This document shows positions 16,588 through 24,665 of a stretch of 64,000 nt of DNA, piece after piece. Positions within the stretch are counted from its first letter, which is position 1, and every line of letters starts with the position of its first letter. The position numbers were made by a program, and so were the translations under genes. The notes under the pieces were generated by a model. It was not told where the DNA came from. It ran no database searches and saw only the letters and a list, made by a program, of their open reading frames with translations. Origin of the DNA: Pseudomonadota bacterium. GTDB lineage: Bacteria > Pseudomonadota > Alphaproteobacteria > Sphingomonadales > Sphingomonadaceae. Location: NCBI GenBank assembly GCA_021847605.1, contig JAJZQN010000007.1, forward strand, positions 1-64,000, read 5' to 3'.

Positions 16588-16791
16588 ATGCCCGACAAGG
16601 AAAAGATCATCCGCATGAAGACCGTGCTGACCCGCACCGGGCTTTCGCGCTCTACGCTTTACAGAAAAATCGCCGAAGGCAGTTTTCCAAAACAGGTGGC
16701 GATCAGCGTCCATGGCACCGGCTGGCACGAGTCCGCCGTGGATCGCTGGATCGCCAATCCCGCCGCCTTCCGCGAGGACCGCGCCGAATGA
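16588..16791 (+). CDS. AlpA-family excisionase-like regulator (copy 2)
   Basis: A 67-residue AlpA protein nearly identical in pattern to copy 1 (IIRMKTVLTRTGLSRSTLYR, KIAEGSFPKQVAI, SAVDRWIANP). Being directly upstream of and convergent with the integrase gene, this copy is the better candidate for the element's own directionality factor. The ATG at 16588 matches the start of the other copy; no strong ribosome site is seen. The pair may derive from duplication or from two stacked elements. Confidence 0.9.
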   Translation: MPDKEKIIRMKTVLTRTGLSRSTLYRKIAEGSFPKQVAISVHGTGWHESAVDRWIANPAAFREDRAE

Positions 16792-16794
16792 GGA

Positions 16795-16818
16795 AAGGCC
16801 GGGTTACTCCCCGGCCTT
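16795..16818. terminator. Convergent hairpin overlapping the integrase stop
   Basis: A 9-bp stem AAGGCCGGG (16795-16803) and CCCGGCCTT (16810-16818) lies between alpA copy 2 and int. The loop TTACTC contains the integrase stop codon (TAA at 16806-16804 on the minus strand). Confidence 0.6.
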
Positions 16819-18036
16819 CGCCTTTGGAAACGTGCCCTTGATGATCTTCGCGCCGTCGCGCAGGAAATCGAGATGGTCGGACCAGTGCTGCATCATGCGC
16901 ACGCGCTCGTCCCAATATTCGCCGCGCGTATAGGCGCGACGCACCGCGTTGTTGTCGCAATGGGCAAGCTGGCGCTCGATCGCGTCGGGATGCCACAGGC
17001 CCATTTCGTTGAGCAGCGTCGCCGCCATCGCCCGGAAGCCGTGGCCGGTCATCTCGTCCTGGGCGAAGCCCATGCGCCGCAAGGCGGCGATGATGGTGTT
17101 TTCCGACATGGGCCGATCGACCGAGCGCAGCGAGGGGAACAGGTAGCTGCTATACTCGGCGTCATGCTCGATCGTTTCGAGGATCGCCAATGCCTGTCGG
17201 GAGAGGGGAATGCTATGCGCCCGCCGCATCTTGGTCTTGTACGGTGGGATGGTCCACAGCGCCTTGTCGAAATCGAAGTCGGCCCATTCGGCATGGCGAA
17301 GCTCGCCGGGACGCACAAAGACATGCGGGAGCAGTTGTAACGCCGCCTTGGTATTCGCAAAGCCCTCGAACGCCTCGATGGCGCGCAGCAGGCCGCCCGC
17401 GCCGTTGGCGCTGGTGATCGCTGCCCGGTGGACGGGCTGGGGGGCGATCAACGCGCCGCGCAGGTCCGCCGCCACGTCGCGCTCGGCGCGAGCCGTGGCG
17501 ATGGCGTAGCGGAATATCTGGCTGCATGTGCTGCGAAGGCGCTTGGCCGTCTCGTAGCGGCCCTTGCCCTCCATCTTGCGGAGCATGATGAGAAGCTCCT
17601 GCGCGGTGATGGAGGCGACAGGGCGTTTGCCGATAGACTCGTTGATGAAGTCCAGCAGCCAGCGCAGTTTCTTCATGGTGACGCCGGAGCGGCCCTCGCG
17701 CTCGACCTTCACCAGCCATTCGTCAGCCACCGCCTTGAAGCTGTTGGACGCCGCGACGGCGGCTGCGACCTTTTCCAGCCTGATCTGCTCGGCCGGATCA
17801 TTGCCCTTCGCCAGAACCTTGCGGGCCGCGTCGCGCTGCTCGCGGGCGTCCGCAAGGCCGGTGTCGGGATACACTCCGAAGGCCAGCGTCTTCTGCTTGC
17901 CCATATGGCGGTAGTTCATCCGCCAGTAGCGGCCGCCATTGGGGGTGACGTAGAGGAACAGCCCGTCGCCATCGGTGAGTTTATAGGGCTTTGCGCGGCC
18001 CCTGGCCTTGGTAATCGCAACAGCGGTAAGCGCCAT
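16804..18036 (-). CDS. P4-type tyrosine integrase
   Basis: A 410-residue site-specific recombinase with the N-terminal DUF4102 arm-binding domain (KLTDGDGLFLYVTPNG, WRMNYRHMGKQKTLAFGVYP), a SAM-like core-binding domain and the catalytic domain. Catalytic residues are complete: Arg242 in VRPGELRH, His332 and Arg335 in TGHGFRAMA, His359 in QLAHCDNN and nucleophile Tyr369 in RRAYTRGEY. It should integrate and excise the element at the 3' end of tRNA-Glu, 165 bases upstream of its start. Repeats TACCATCA just before the ATG may be binding sites. It appears intact. Confidence 0.95.
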   Translation of the reverse strand: MALTAVAITKARGRAKPYKLTDGDGLFLYVTPNGGRYWRMNYRHMGKQKTLAFGVYPDTGLADAREQRDAARKVLAKGNDPAEQIRLEKVAAAVAASNSFKAVADEWLVKVEREGRSGVTMKKLRWLLDFINESIGKRPVASITAQELLIMLRKMEGKGRYETAKRLRSTCSQIFRYAIATARAERDVAADLRGALIAPQPVHRAAITSANGAGGLLRAIEAFEGFANTKAALQLLPHVFVRPGELRHAEWADFDFDKALWTIPPYKTKMRRAHSIPLSRQALAILETIEHDAEYSSYLFPSLRSVDRPMSENTIIAALRRMGFAQDEMTGHGFRAMAATLLNEMGLWHPDAIERQLAHCDNNAVRRAYTRGEYWDERVRMMQHWSDHLDFLRDGAKIIKGTFPKAKAGE

Positions 18037-18099
18037 GATGGTATCTCCGGCAAGGGGAGGACCGCGCTACCATCAGATATACCATCAACATGCTGGTAT
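18036..18099. promoter_or_regulatory. TACCATCA repeats upstream of the integrase
   Basis: TACCATCA occurs at 18068-18075 and 18080-18087, inverted at 18036-18043 (overlapping the start codon), with a partial inverted copy TGGTAT at 18094-18099 that pairs with ATACCA at 18079-18084. These may be arm-type integrase sites or a regulator's operator. Confidence 0.5.
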
Positions 18100-18200
18100 C
18101 CGGTGGAACGAGGTCGCTCCATATGGGAATACCTATACCACGAAAAACCGCAGAAATCAGCCAGTTATGGCACTTTCTGGAACCCTCTGGGAGAGGATTT

Positions 18201-18275
18201 TGGTGACCCCTACGGGAATCGAACCCGTGTTTCAGCCGTGAGAGGGCCGCGTCCTAACCGCTAGACGAAGGGGCC
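18201..18275 (-). tRNA. tRNA-Glu(CTC), element attachment gene
   Basis: 75 nt including encoded CCA. Reverse-complement reading starts GGCCCCTTCGTCTAGCGG and ends in the T-arm GGGTTCGATTCCC, then TAGGGGTCACCA. The anticodon loop CTCTCAC gives anticodon CTC. The cloverleaf is complete, so integration left the tRNA intact. The integrase lies on its 3' side. Confidence 0.95.
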
Positions 18276-18362
18276 ATGGATCGCTCATGCGATCGGCAGG
18301 CGAGCGATCTACGCAGTGGTCCTGTTTTCGTCAAGGGGAACCGATTGGCGATTATTGAGGCC

Positions 18363-18395
18363 ATAAAAAACCACCCCATGCAGAGCATGGGGTGG
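18363..18395 (-). terminator. Strong terminator after the SapC gene
   Basis: A perfect 11-bp stem CCACCCCATGC-AGA-GCATGGGGTGG (18371-18395). On the minus strand it is followed by TTTTTTAT. About 180 bases separate it from the SapC stop; that stretch also holds a weaker hairpin around GGGCAGGCC (18489-18535). Confidence 0.85.
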
Positions 18396-18576
18396 CCAAG
18401 GTTCAGGGAGGAGACGCCTCCAAAAGGGGGGAGGCGCCCATGCGACACACCCGAAAGGGGGGCAGGTGCATCGCATATTCAACAGATAGGGCAGGCCGCT
18501 TTGTCTTTCAAGAGGGCAGGCCTGCCCCATCTATCAAATATTCAGGTCATTTGATCGTGGTTGCTCAACCCACGCC

Positions 18577-19371
18577 TCAGGCGTCGGCAGGCAGAACCGG
18601 GGCGGCCACGGGCGCCGGGATCGGCCCCTTGTCCTGTGCGATCTGGGCCTCGAAAATCTCACGCATCAGTTGCAGCGAGAAGAGATGGGCATGGATGAGC
18701 GGCAGCATACCACTCTGGTTGATCTTGCGAAGCTGATCGCCGCGCATGTCACGCAGCTTGTCTTCATTGATCATGCGGAAACCGCGATAGACGAATGGCT
18801 GTTCATTGCCCGGCGTCTGAATCGCCACTTCGCCATCCATCAGCAGATCCATTTCCTCCAGTTCCTTGACGAACTGGGCGGTGCGGGCTGCGGCCTGTTC
18901 AAAATCCTCGCAGAACTTCAGGATACCCTGAACCTGCTCGCTGGGCTTGCCATCTTCGAACAGCGCGCTGCCTTCTTCGAAGACGCCGACCGCTGGGCTG
19001 GTGGGGTCAAAGCAAAGCGACAGTTCGTCCGTATCGGGACGCAGCTTGGCCAGCATCCAGGGATAGCGGCGAACATAGGCCGGGACATAGGTCGGACCGC
19101 GCAGCTTGCCTTCTTCATCGACGAAGATGTTTACCCCTTCATTGAGGCCCATCAGCAGCAGCGGAACCGAATCATTGCCCGAAGAGAAGATGATCGGGGC
19201 GAAACGCTGAGCAACGACGAATTCGTCGATCGTCAGCGGAATGGCATGCTGCGTCGTCAGGAACGGAGCGGAATCCACCGGACGGATTTTATAATCGGCA
19301 TGATCGTTGCTGCTGAGCGGCAGCAGGTCGTTATAGAAGATCGGCAGATTGTTCGCGGGCGCGCTGGCCAT
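18577..19371 (-). CDS. SapC family protein
   Basis: A 264-residue protein of the SapC family (PF07277), first named in a Campylobacter S-layer locus but widespread in alphaproteobacteria, where its role is unclear. Seen are the family segments PVDSAPFLTTQHAIPLTIDE, FAPIIFSSGNDSVPLLLMGL, YVPAYVRRYPWMLAKL and, near the end, GFRMINEDKLRDM and SLQLMREIFEAQ. No signal peptide is apparent. It is monocistronic by context, with a strong terminator downstream. In sphingomonads it often neighbours outer-membrane receptor genes, but none is seen here. Confidence 0.9.
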   Translation of the reverse strand: MASAPANNLPIFYNDLLPLSSNDHADYKIRPVDSAPFLTTQHAIPLTIDEFVVAQRFAPIIFSSGNDSVPLLLMGLNEGVNIFVDEEGKLRGPTYVPAYVRRYPWMLAKLRPDTDELSLCFDPTSPAVGVFEEGSALFEDGKPSEQVQGILKFCEDFEQAAARTAQFVKELEEMDLLMDGEVAIQTPGNEQPFVYRGFRMINEDKLRDMRGDQLRKINQSGMLPLIHAHLFSLQLMREIFEAQIAQDKGPIPAPVAAPVLPADA

Positions 19372-19460
19372 GGTCCGGTTCCATTTCTGTCATTGTACCG
19401 GCGCGTGACTGCGCCGGCGGGTACGAAGATTGGGGCAGGGCGATATAGGCCTTGGCGACG

Positions 19461-20930
19461 CTAGGCAATGAGTTTGTCGATGGCGTGGGGCGGGCATTCG
19501 GTGGGCAGCGGGATCAGCTTGCCCGGATTGAACAGCCCCTTTGGATCGAAAGCCGCCTTGATTGCCCGCATCGCCGCGATCCTCGCCGGGCTGGACAGGC
19601 GACCGAGTTCCGCCCGCTTCATCTGACCAATGCCATGTTCGGCCGAGATCGATCCGCCGGCGGCAACTACGGCATCATGGACAAAGGCGTTGATCGCCTG
19701 CCCCTGCGCTGCGATCCATGCCGGGCCATCGGCAGTTCCCTTGGGCGCGCGAACATGGAAATGCACATTCCCATCGCCCAGATGCCCGAAGGAAGAAGCA
19801 CTGGTGCCTGGAAATACGCGCTCGGCCGCTGCCGCCGAGTCGACCATGAAGGCCGGCATGCGGGCAACCGGGACCGAAATATCATATTGCAGCGCCGGTC
19901 CCTGCGCCCGTTCGGATTCCGACAGGGATTCACGGATTCGCCAGAAAGCCTCAGCCTGCGCCTCATTCACTGCAATGGCTGCGTCCACCGCAACATCCTG
20001 CTCCAGCGCCAGCGCGAGAGCCTGCTCCAATCGCTCTTCCGGAGCGGGCGCGCTGGTGTCGGCATGATCCACCTCGATCAGGACATGCCATGGCGTGCGT
20101 GTCTCGATCGGGCAACGGGTGGCGGGAATATGGGAAAGAACGTGACCCAAACCATCGTCGGCGATCACCTCAAAGCCCTCTACGCTATCGCCCAGCCTGT
20201 CTTCGACCAGTCGTAACAGGCGAAGTGCATCTGCCGGGCTACGCACGCCGACCCAGCCGACCGCCCGCGCACCAATCGCAGGCACCAGCCGCAAGGATGC
20301 GGCCGTGACGATACCCAAAGTTCCTTCCGCGCCGATTAGCAACTGCTTGATATCATAGCCGCGATTGTCCTTCTTCAAAGCAGCCAGTCCGTCGAAGATG
20401 CTGCCGTCGGGCAGCACGGCCTCGATCCCGTCGACCAGTGCGCGCATCGTCCCATGGCGCAGCACTTGCGTCCCGCCCGCGTTGGTGGAGATGAGGCCGC
20501 CGATGGTGGCCGATCCCTTGGCTCCCAAGCTCAATGGAAAGCGCCGCCCAACGGCTTCTGCCGCGTCATGCAGATTGGACAGGATGACGCCCGCCTCGCA
20601 CACCGCAAGGTGATCGTCGGGCGATAGCGACCGGATTGCATTCATTCGTCGCATCGACAGGATCAAAGCGGAGCCATCGGCGGGCGGCGTCGCCCCTCCC
20701 ACCATCGATGTATTCCCGCCCTGCGGCACCAAAGGAATGGCAAGTTCTGCGGCCAGTCGGACTGTGGCGGCGACCTCCTGCGTGGTGGCGGGCGACAGGA
20801 TTGCGGCTGCCATACCGTGAAAGCGTCCGCGCCAGTCATGTGTCCATGGTGCGATGGCGTCAGGGTCGGCGATGACGCCCTTTTCGCCCAGCAGCGCGGT
20901 GAAGCGCGCGATGATGTCTGGTTCGATCAT
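19461..20930 (-). CDS. FAD-linked oxidase, GlcD/D-2-hydroxy-acid dehydrogenase type
   Basis: A 489-residue flavoprotein with the PCMH-type FAD-binding domain (PF01565): VPQGGNTSMVGGATP (about 68-82), SLGAKGSATIGGLISTNAGG and GAEGTLGIVTAASLRL, then the FAD-oxidase C domain (PF02913) ending SAEHGIGQMKRAEL with the metal-binding HG pair near HLGDGNVHFHVR. Proteins of this layout oxidise D-lactate, glycolate or D-2-hydroxyglutarate to the keto acid. The resemblance is strongest to D-2-hydroxyglutarate/D-lactate type enzymes, but the substrate cannot be fixed. It is divergent from the small exported protein at 21008. Confidence 0.88.
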   Translation of the reverse strand: MIEPDIIARFTALLGEKGVIADPDAIAPWTHDWRGRFHGMAAAILSPATTQEVAATVRLAAELAIPLVPQGGNTSMVGGATPPADGSALILSMRRMNAIRSLSPDDHLAVCEAGVILSNLHDAAEAVGRRFPLSLGAKGSATIGGLISTNAGGTQVLRHGTMRALVDGIEAVLPDGSIFDGLAALKKDNRGYDIKQLLIGAEGTLGIVTAASLRLVPAIGARAVGWVGVRSPADALRLLRLVEDRLGDSVEGFEVIADDGLGHVLSHIPATRCPIETRTPWHVLIEVDHADTSAPAPEERLEQALALALEQDVAVDAAIAVNEAQAEAFWRIRESLSESERAQGPALQYDISVPVARMPAFMVDSAAAAERVFPGTSASSFGHLGDGNVHFHVRAPKGTADGPAWIAAQGQAINAFVHDAVVAAGGSISAEHGIGQMKRAELGRLSSPARIAAMRAIKAAFDPKGLFNPGKLIPLPTECPPHAIDKLIA

Positions 20931-21007
20931 AGGTTCCCGCTATGCAACCAAATTCATCCGTGGTTCAACCTCCGCTCCCTAGCTTTCACTATTCAAAGGG
21001 GTTCATC

Positions 21008-21439
21008 TTGTTTCATTCCGTCTTGCTGCTGTTAGTTGCGCCGGCCGCTGAGCCGGTCGAACTGGCGCAACTGACGATCGAACGCCGGGTGATCATTCGC
21101 GTTCCCATGGCAAAGAAGGAAAGGGCGCGGGCACCGGTGGCCCCCAGCCGGGATGAATGGGAAGAGCGTAAGGGGCCGCGTTGCATTGCATTGCGATCGA
21201 TTCGCGCAGCCAGCATCGTGGTACGGAACGGCGTCGACCTGATCCTGACCGACGGCCATCGGTATCGCGCGCGCATGGAGCGCGGATGCGACTCCGTTGG
21301 TTTCTATTCCGGCTTTTATGTCGAGCCGGACGATGACGGATCGCTATGTTCGGGGCGGGACGAATTGCAGGCGCGCAGCGGCATGAGTTGCGAGATAGAC
21401 AGTTTTCGCCGCCTGATTGCCGCCGAGCCGGACGATTGA
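21008..21439 (+). CDS. Hypothetical exported protein
   Basis: The frame opens at an ATG at 20942, only 11 bases from the divergent start at 20930, which leaves no room for promoters. A TTG at 21008 with AAAGGGG 5 bases upstream is preferred: the 143-residue product then begins with a short hydrophobic signal-like segment (FHSVLLLLVAPAA). The rest has paired Cys residues (GPRCIAL, MERGCDS, GSLCSGR, GMSCEID) and could be a small disulfide-bonded periplasmic protein. I do not recognise a family. Confidence 0.6.
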   Translation: MFHSVLLLLVAPAAEPVELAQLTIERRVIIRVPMAKKERARAPVAPSRDEWEERKGPRCIALRSIRAASIVVRNGVDLILTDGHRYRARMERGCDSVGFYSGFYVEPDDDGSLCSGRDELQARSGMSCEIDSFRRLIAAEPDD

Positions 21440-21563
21440 TAGAGGTTTTGCGCATGCAATTTGCGTGAATTTCTTGACAAAGGGGCAATATTTTCGCAGA
21501 TCGCGCGCGATTTCCGTTTTTGCGTTCGCGCCGGACGGATAGCCTCCTGTCCCGGACATCTGA

Positions 21564-23009
21564 ATGACTTTTGCCGATCTCGGCCTTTCCGACGAATTGC
21601 TCAAAGCCGTAACCGAGGCCGGTTACGACACGCCAACCCCGATTCAGGCGCAGGCGATCCCGCCCGTGCTGATGATGAAGGACATCATCGGCATCGCTCA
21701 GACCGGAACGGGCAAGACCGCCAGCTTCGTGCTGCCGATGATCGACATATTGGCGCATGGCCGTGCCCGGGCGCTGATGCCGCGCAGCCTTATTCTGGAG
21801 CCGACCCGCGAACTGGCGGCGCAGGTGGCCGAGAATTTTGAGAAATACGGCAAATATCACAAGCTCTCGATGGCTCTGCTGATCGGCGGGGTTCAGATGG
21901 GAGATCAGGTCAAGGCGCTGGAACGCGGCGTTGACGTACTGATCGCCACGCCGGGCCGATTGATGGACCTGTTTCAGCGCGGCAAGATATTGTTGAATGG
22001 CTGCAATATGCTGGTCATCGACGAAGCAGACCGCATGCTCGACATGGGATTCATTCCCGATATCGAGGAAATCTGCACCAAGCTCCCGGCTCAGCGCCAG
22101 ACCTTGCTCTTTTCCGCGACGATGCCGCCGGTCATCAAGAAGCTGGCCGATCGCTTCCTGTCCAACCCCAAGTCGATCGAGGTGGCGCGCCCGGCGACGG
22201 CGTCCACCAATATCACCCAGCATCTGGTCAAAGTGGATTCGCGCAAGAAGCGCGAAGCGCTCCGCGCCATGCTGGAGGCGGAGGATGTGCAAAGCGCCGT
22301 CATCTTCTGCAACCGCAAGACGACCGTGCGCGAACTCAATAAAAGCCTTCAGCGCTATGGTTATCGCTCCGGCGAAATTCATGGCGACATCGATCAGTCG
22401 TCTCGTATCGCCGAACTGGAACGGTTCCGGACCGGGGCTGTCAATATCCTTGTCGCGTCGGACGTCGCTGCCCGTGGGCTCGACATCAAGGGGGTCAGCC
22501 ATGTCTTCAATTTCGATGCGCCTTGGCATCCTGATGATTATGTCCATCGTATCGGCCGTACCGGCCGCGCCGGGGCCAAGGGGACGGCTTATACTTTCGT
22601 CACGGCGGAAGACGCCGAGGCGATCGACAATATCCAAAAGCTGATCGGCACGAAGATTGCCTTTGCCGATTTGCCCGGCGGCACGGCTCGCGAAGAAGCG
22701 CCCAAGGAATCACAACGCAGCGAAGAAGGCCGGGAGCGCAAAAATGATCGCCGCCGCGGCGAAAAACGCGCCGCTCTCGCTCGGGAAGAGCGAGGCACTG
22801 AAACGACTGCGCGTGAAGAACGCCCGCGTCAGGATCGTCCCCGTGATGATCGCCCCCGCGAAGCGCGTCAGGAGCCACGTCGTGACGAACGTCAGGAACG
22901 CGCGGCTCCGCCGCCGCGCCAGCGCCGTGGCGATCCGGTGGATGATGGTCCCGATGTGGGCTGGAACGGGCCGGTTCCCGAATTCCTGAACTACGGTTTT
23001 GGCGGCTGA
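21564..23009 (+). CDS. rhlE: DEAD-box RNA helicase, RhlE type
   Basis: A 481-residue ATP-dependent RNA helicase. Motifs are complete: the Q motif YDTPTPIQAQAIP, AQTGTGKT, PTRELAAQV, VIDEADRMLDMGF (DEAD), SAT in LLFSATMP, and late motifs ARGLDI and HRIGRTGRAG. After about residue 375 comes a low-complexity Arg/Glu/Asp-rich tail (RDERQERAAPP and similar), typical of RhlE/CsdA-type proteins that act in ribosome assembly and mRNA turnover at low temperature. It is followed by a strong terminator. The symbol follows general resemblance; paralogs within this family are hard to separate. Confidence 0.92.
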   Translation: MTFADLGLSDELLKAVTEAGYDTPTPIQAQAIPPVLMMKDIIGIAQTGTGKTASFVLPMIDILAHGRARALMPRSLILEPTRELAAQVAENFEKYGKYHKLSMALLIGGVQMGDQVKALERGVDVLIATPGRLMDLFQRGKILLNGCNMLVIDEADRMLDMGFIPDIEEICTKLPAQRQTLLFSATMPPVIKKLADRFLSNPKSIEVARPATASTNITQHLVKVDSRKKREALRAMLEAEDVQSAVIFCNRKTTVRELNKSLQRYGYRSGEIHGDIDQSSRIAELERFRTGAVNILVASDVAARGLDIKGVSHVFNFDAPWHPDDYVHRIGRTGRAGAKGTAYTFVTAEDAEAIDNIQKLIGTKIAFADLPGGTAREEAPKESQRSEEGRERKNDRRRGEKRAALAREERGTETTAREERPRQDRPRDDRPREARQEPRRDERQERAAPPPRQRRGDPVDDGPDVGWNGPVPEFLNYGFGG

Positions 23010-23030
23010 TCAGGTAAGACGAGCTATAGG

Positions 23031-23072
23031 AAAAGGGCGAATGATCCGATCGATCATTCGCCCTTTTTGTTT
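23031..23072. terminator. Terminator after the RNA helicase gene
   Basis: A perfect 16-bp stem AAAAGGGCGAATGATC (23031-23046) and GATCATTCGCCCTTTT (23052-23067), ending in a T run. The A run on the other side makes it usable from both strands, serving the convergent gene at 23095 as well. Confidence 0.9.
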
Positions 23073-23094
23073 GGCGCCACCTAAATGCATGCGA

Positions 23095-23823
23095 TTACCA
23101 GCTTTCGCCGCCGCAACCGATCCGTCCCGTCCCGCGATTGTCGACGGTACAGGCTGCCTTACCCGTCACCATGATGTCGCCTGATCCTGACGCAACGATC
23201 TTTGCCATCACGTCGGCGGCCACCGTCACGCTACCGGCTCCTTCGTTGACGATATTGGCCTGCCGGGCGTGAAGGGCTTCTGCGGTTACGGCTCCGGGGC
23301 CAGACAAGCGAATATTGGCAACGCCTGCCCGCCCGATGAGGTTTGCGCGACCGCCGCCGGCAAAGGACAGGTCGATCCGGTCCAGATCGACGGAGCCGAC
23401 CGACACGTCGCCATTCCCCCCCGATATGATTTCCCCGCGCAGCCCTTTCATCCGGTCCACACTGACGGAACCGCCACCAGTCATCACCAGCTTTTCGATC
23501 ATGCCGGTGGACAGGCGCAACAGAACCGCGCCGCCGCTGCTCTTTTGTCCGGACGGAGCGCGTTCCATCGTTACCGAAAGCACCCGGCCCGATAATTCGA
23601 CGCGCAGTCGGTCGAGGGCATGTTGATCCCCCTCCGCCCGCGCCGACACACCTGTGCCGGTGGTCAGCACGACATTGACCGGCGCATCAATACGGACCGC
23701 GTCGAAACTGCTGATGGTATAATTGCGGGTGGCGGCCTGAACCGGGGAGGTTGACGCCGCCAGAGCGGCTAATGTCAGGGCGCGCAGCGCGCTTCGCCGG
23801 AACCCATGATGCTGCTCTTGCAC
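23095..23823 (-). CDS. Exported DUF2807 (GIN-domain) protein
   Basis: A 242-residue protein with a signal peptide (LTLAALAASTSPVQA, cleavage about residue 30) and a right-handed beta-helix-like DUF2807 domain (PF10988) of short repeats such as GAGSVTVAAD and SGSGDIMVTG. DUF2807 proteins are cell-envelope proteins of unknown function. It overlaps the upstream gene by 49 bases, so it is translationally coupled to it. Compared with that paralog it lacks a lipobox and so should be soluble in the periplasm. Confidence 0.88.
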   Translation of the reverse strand: MQEQHHGFRRSALRALTLAALAASTSPVQAATRNYTISSFDAVRIDAPVNVVLTTGTGVSARAEGDQHALDRLRVELSGRVLSVTMERAPSGQKSSGGAVLLRLSTGMIEKLVMTGGGSVSVDRMKGLRGEIISGGNGDVSVGSVDLDRIDLSFAGGGRANLIGRAGVANIRLSGPGAVTAEALHARQANIVNEGAGSVTVAADVMAKIVASGSGDIMVTGKAACTVDNRGTGRIGCGGESW

Positions 23824-24545
23824 TGTGCCTTACCCTTCACGGTAACGTTGCCCGAACCCATGATGTCAATATCAACCGGGCCGTCCGAAGCAAAGCGGCT
23901 GTCGCCTGAACCCAGGATGGATGCCTTTGCCCGGGCAGCTTTCAGCCCCTCACCGTCGAAATTGCCCGATCCCGTCACCGATACGTCCAGTTCCTGCACG
24001 GTGCCACCGATATCGATGTCGCCCGATCCGGTCAGTTCCGCTTCCAGCGCCGCAACGGCAACGGTTGCGATCTTCAGATTACCCGATCCGGTCAGTTCGG
24101 CCTTCAGCTTTTCTCCGTCCACCTTGTCGACACTGATATCGCCCGATCCGGTTGCTTCCACCTTTGTCAGAACCGGCAGGGTGACGCGAATGGTCGCGCC
24201 TTTGTCGCTGCTGCTCCAACTGATGCCCAACTTCTTCCTTCGGCCGATTTCCAGCGTGTCGTCGCTGACCTTGATCTCCAGCTTGTTGACAATATCCGCA
24301 TCGCCTTCGACCGTTACGGCGAAATTCTTGCCTTGTGTAACGATCACATTGTCCGGGCCAGTGGCCTCGATCTCGGTGAAGTCGCGCAGATTGCTCCATT
24401 GCGATGGATCGGTCGGCGCCTCGCTGTGGGCGTCGCCCCGACCCGTGCTGCCGCCATGTTCCTCTCCGCGCGAACAGCCCGCAGGGAAGAAGGCAAGGCC
24501 TGCGATGACGAAGGCAGGAACAAGCCTGTTGGCAAGGGCGCGCAT
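23775..24545 (-). CDS. DUF2807 lipoprotein
   Basis: A 256-residue protein with a lipoprotein signal (LAFFPAGC, lipidated Cys about residue 24), a linker, and a DUF2807 domain with at least six TGSG/LGSG/MGSG turns spaced about 15-20 residues, each starting a beta-helix rung (for example EATGSGDISVDKV, ELTGSGNLKIAT, IMGSGEARCAP). The ATG at 24545 has GGGAGA just upstream and is preferred over the ATG at 24584. It forms a two-gene operon with the soluble paralog. The function is unknown. Confidence 0.88.
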   Translation of the reverse strand: MRALANRLVPAFVIAGLAFFPAGCSRGEEHGGSTGRGDAHSEAPTDPSQWSNLRDFTEIEATGPDNVIVTQGKNFAVTVEGDADIVNKLEIKVSDDTLEIGRRKKLGISWSSSDKGATIRVTLPVLTKVEATGSGDISVDKVDGEKLKAELTGSGNLKIATVAVAALEAELTGSGDIDIGGTVQELDVSVTGSGNFDGEGLKAARAKASILGSGDSRFASDGPVDIDIMGSGNVTVKGKAQCKSSIMGSGEARCAP

Positions 24546-24665
24546 GAGTGTCTCCCGTACTGTGTTGTGTGCATAATACGCCATGTCGATGGCGGTTCCA
24601 AGCCCTCTTGTTCGTTGGCTTTATCCGGGCAACAATCATGCCCTTGATAAGACGGGAATACCGCC

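Larger units (their letters stand above)
2739..18203. mobile_element. Putative integrative mobilizable element next to tRNA-Glu (recognisable part)
   Basis: The block holds a relaxase (traA), an oriT-like site, traC, traD, a ParB-like protein, two AlpA-type regulators, a toxin-antitoxin pair and a P4-type integrase whose gene lies next to the 3' end of tRNA-Glu. That combination is typical of elements that integrate at tRNA genes and move with a helper conjugation system. No TraG coupling protein and no Trb or VirB secretion genes are seen between traD and the integrase. The right boundary is the tRNA 3' end at 18201. The left boundary is not found: no repeat of the tRNA end is visible, so the element may extend past base 1 and include the hydantoinase genes as cargo. 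Confidence 0.65.

Noticed and set aside
21472..21505. Sigma70 promoter before the RNA helicase gene (TTGACA)
   Set aside because: No acceptable -10 hexamer at 16-18 bases; the only TATTTT is about 9 bases away.
21093..22637. 514-residue minus-strand frame
   Set aside because: Antisense to the RNA helicase gene, whose motifs are complete; no recognisable protein pattern.
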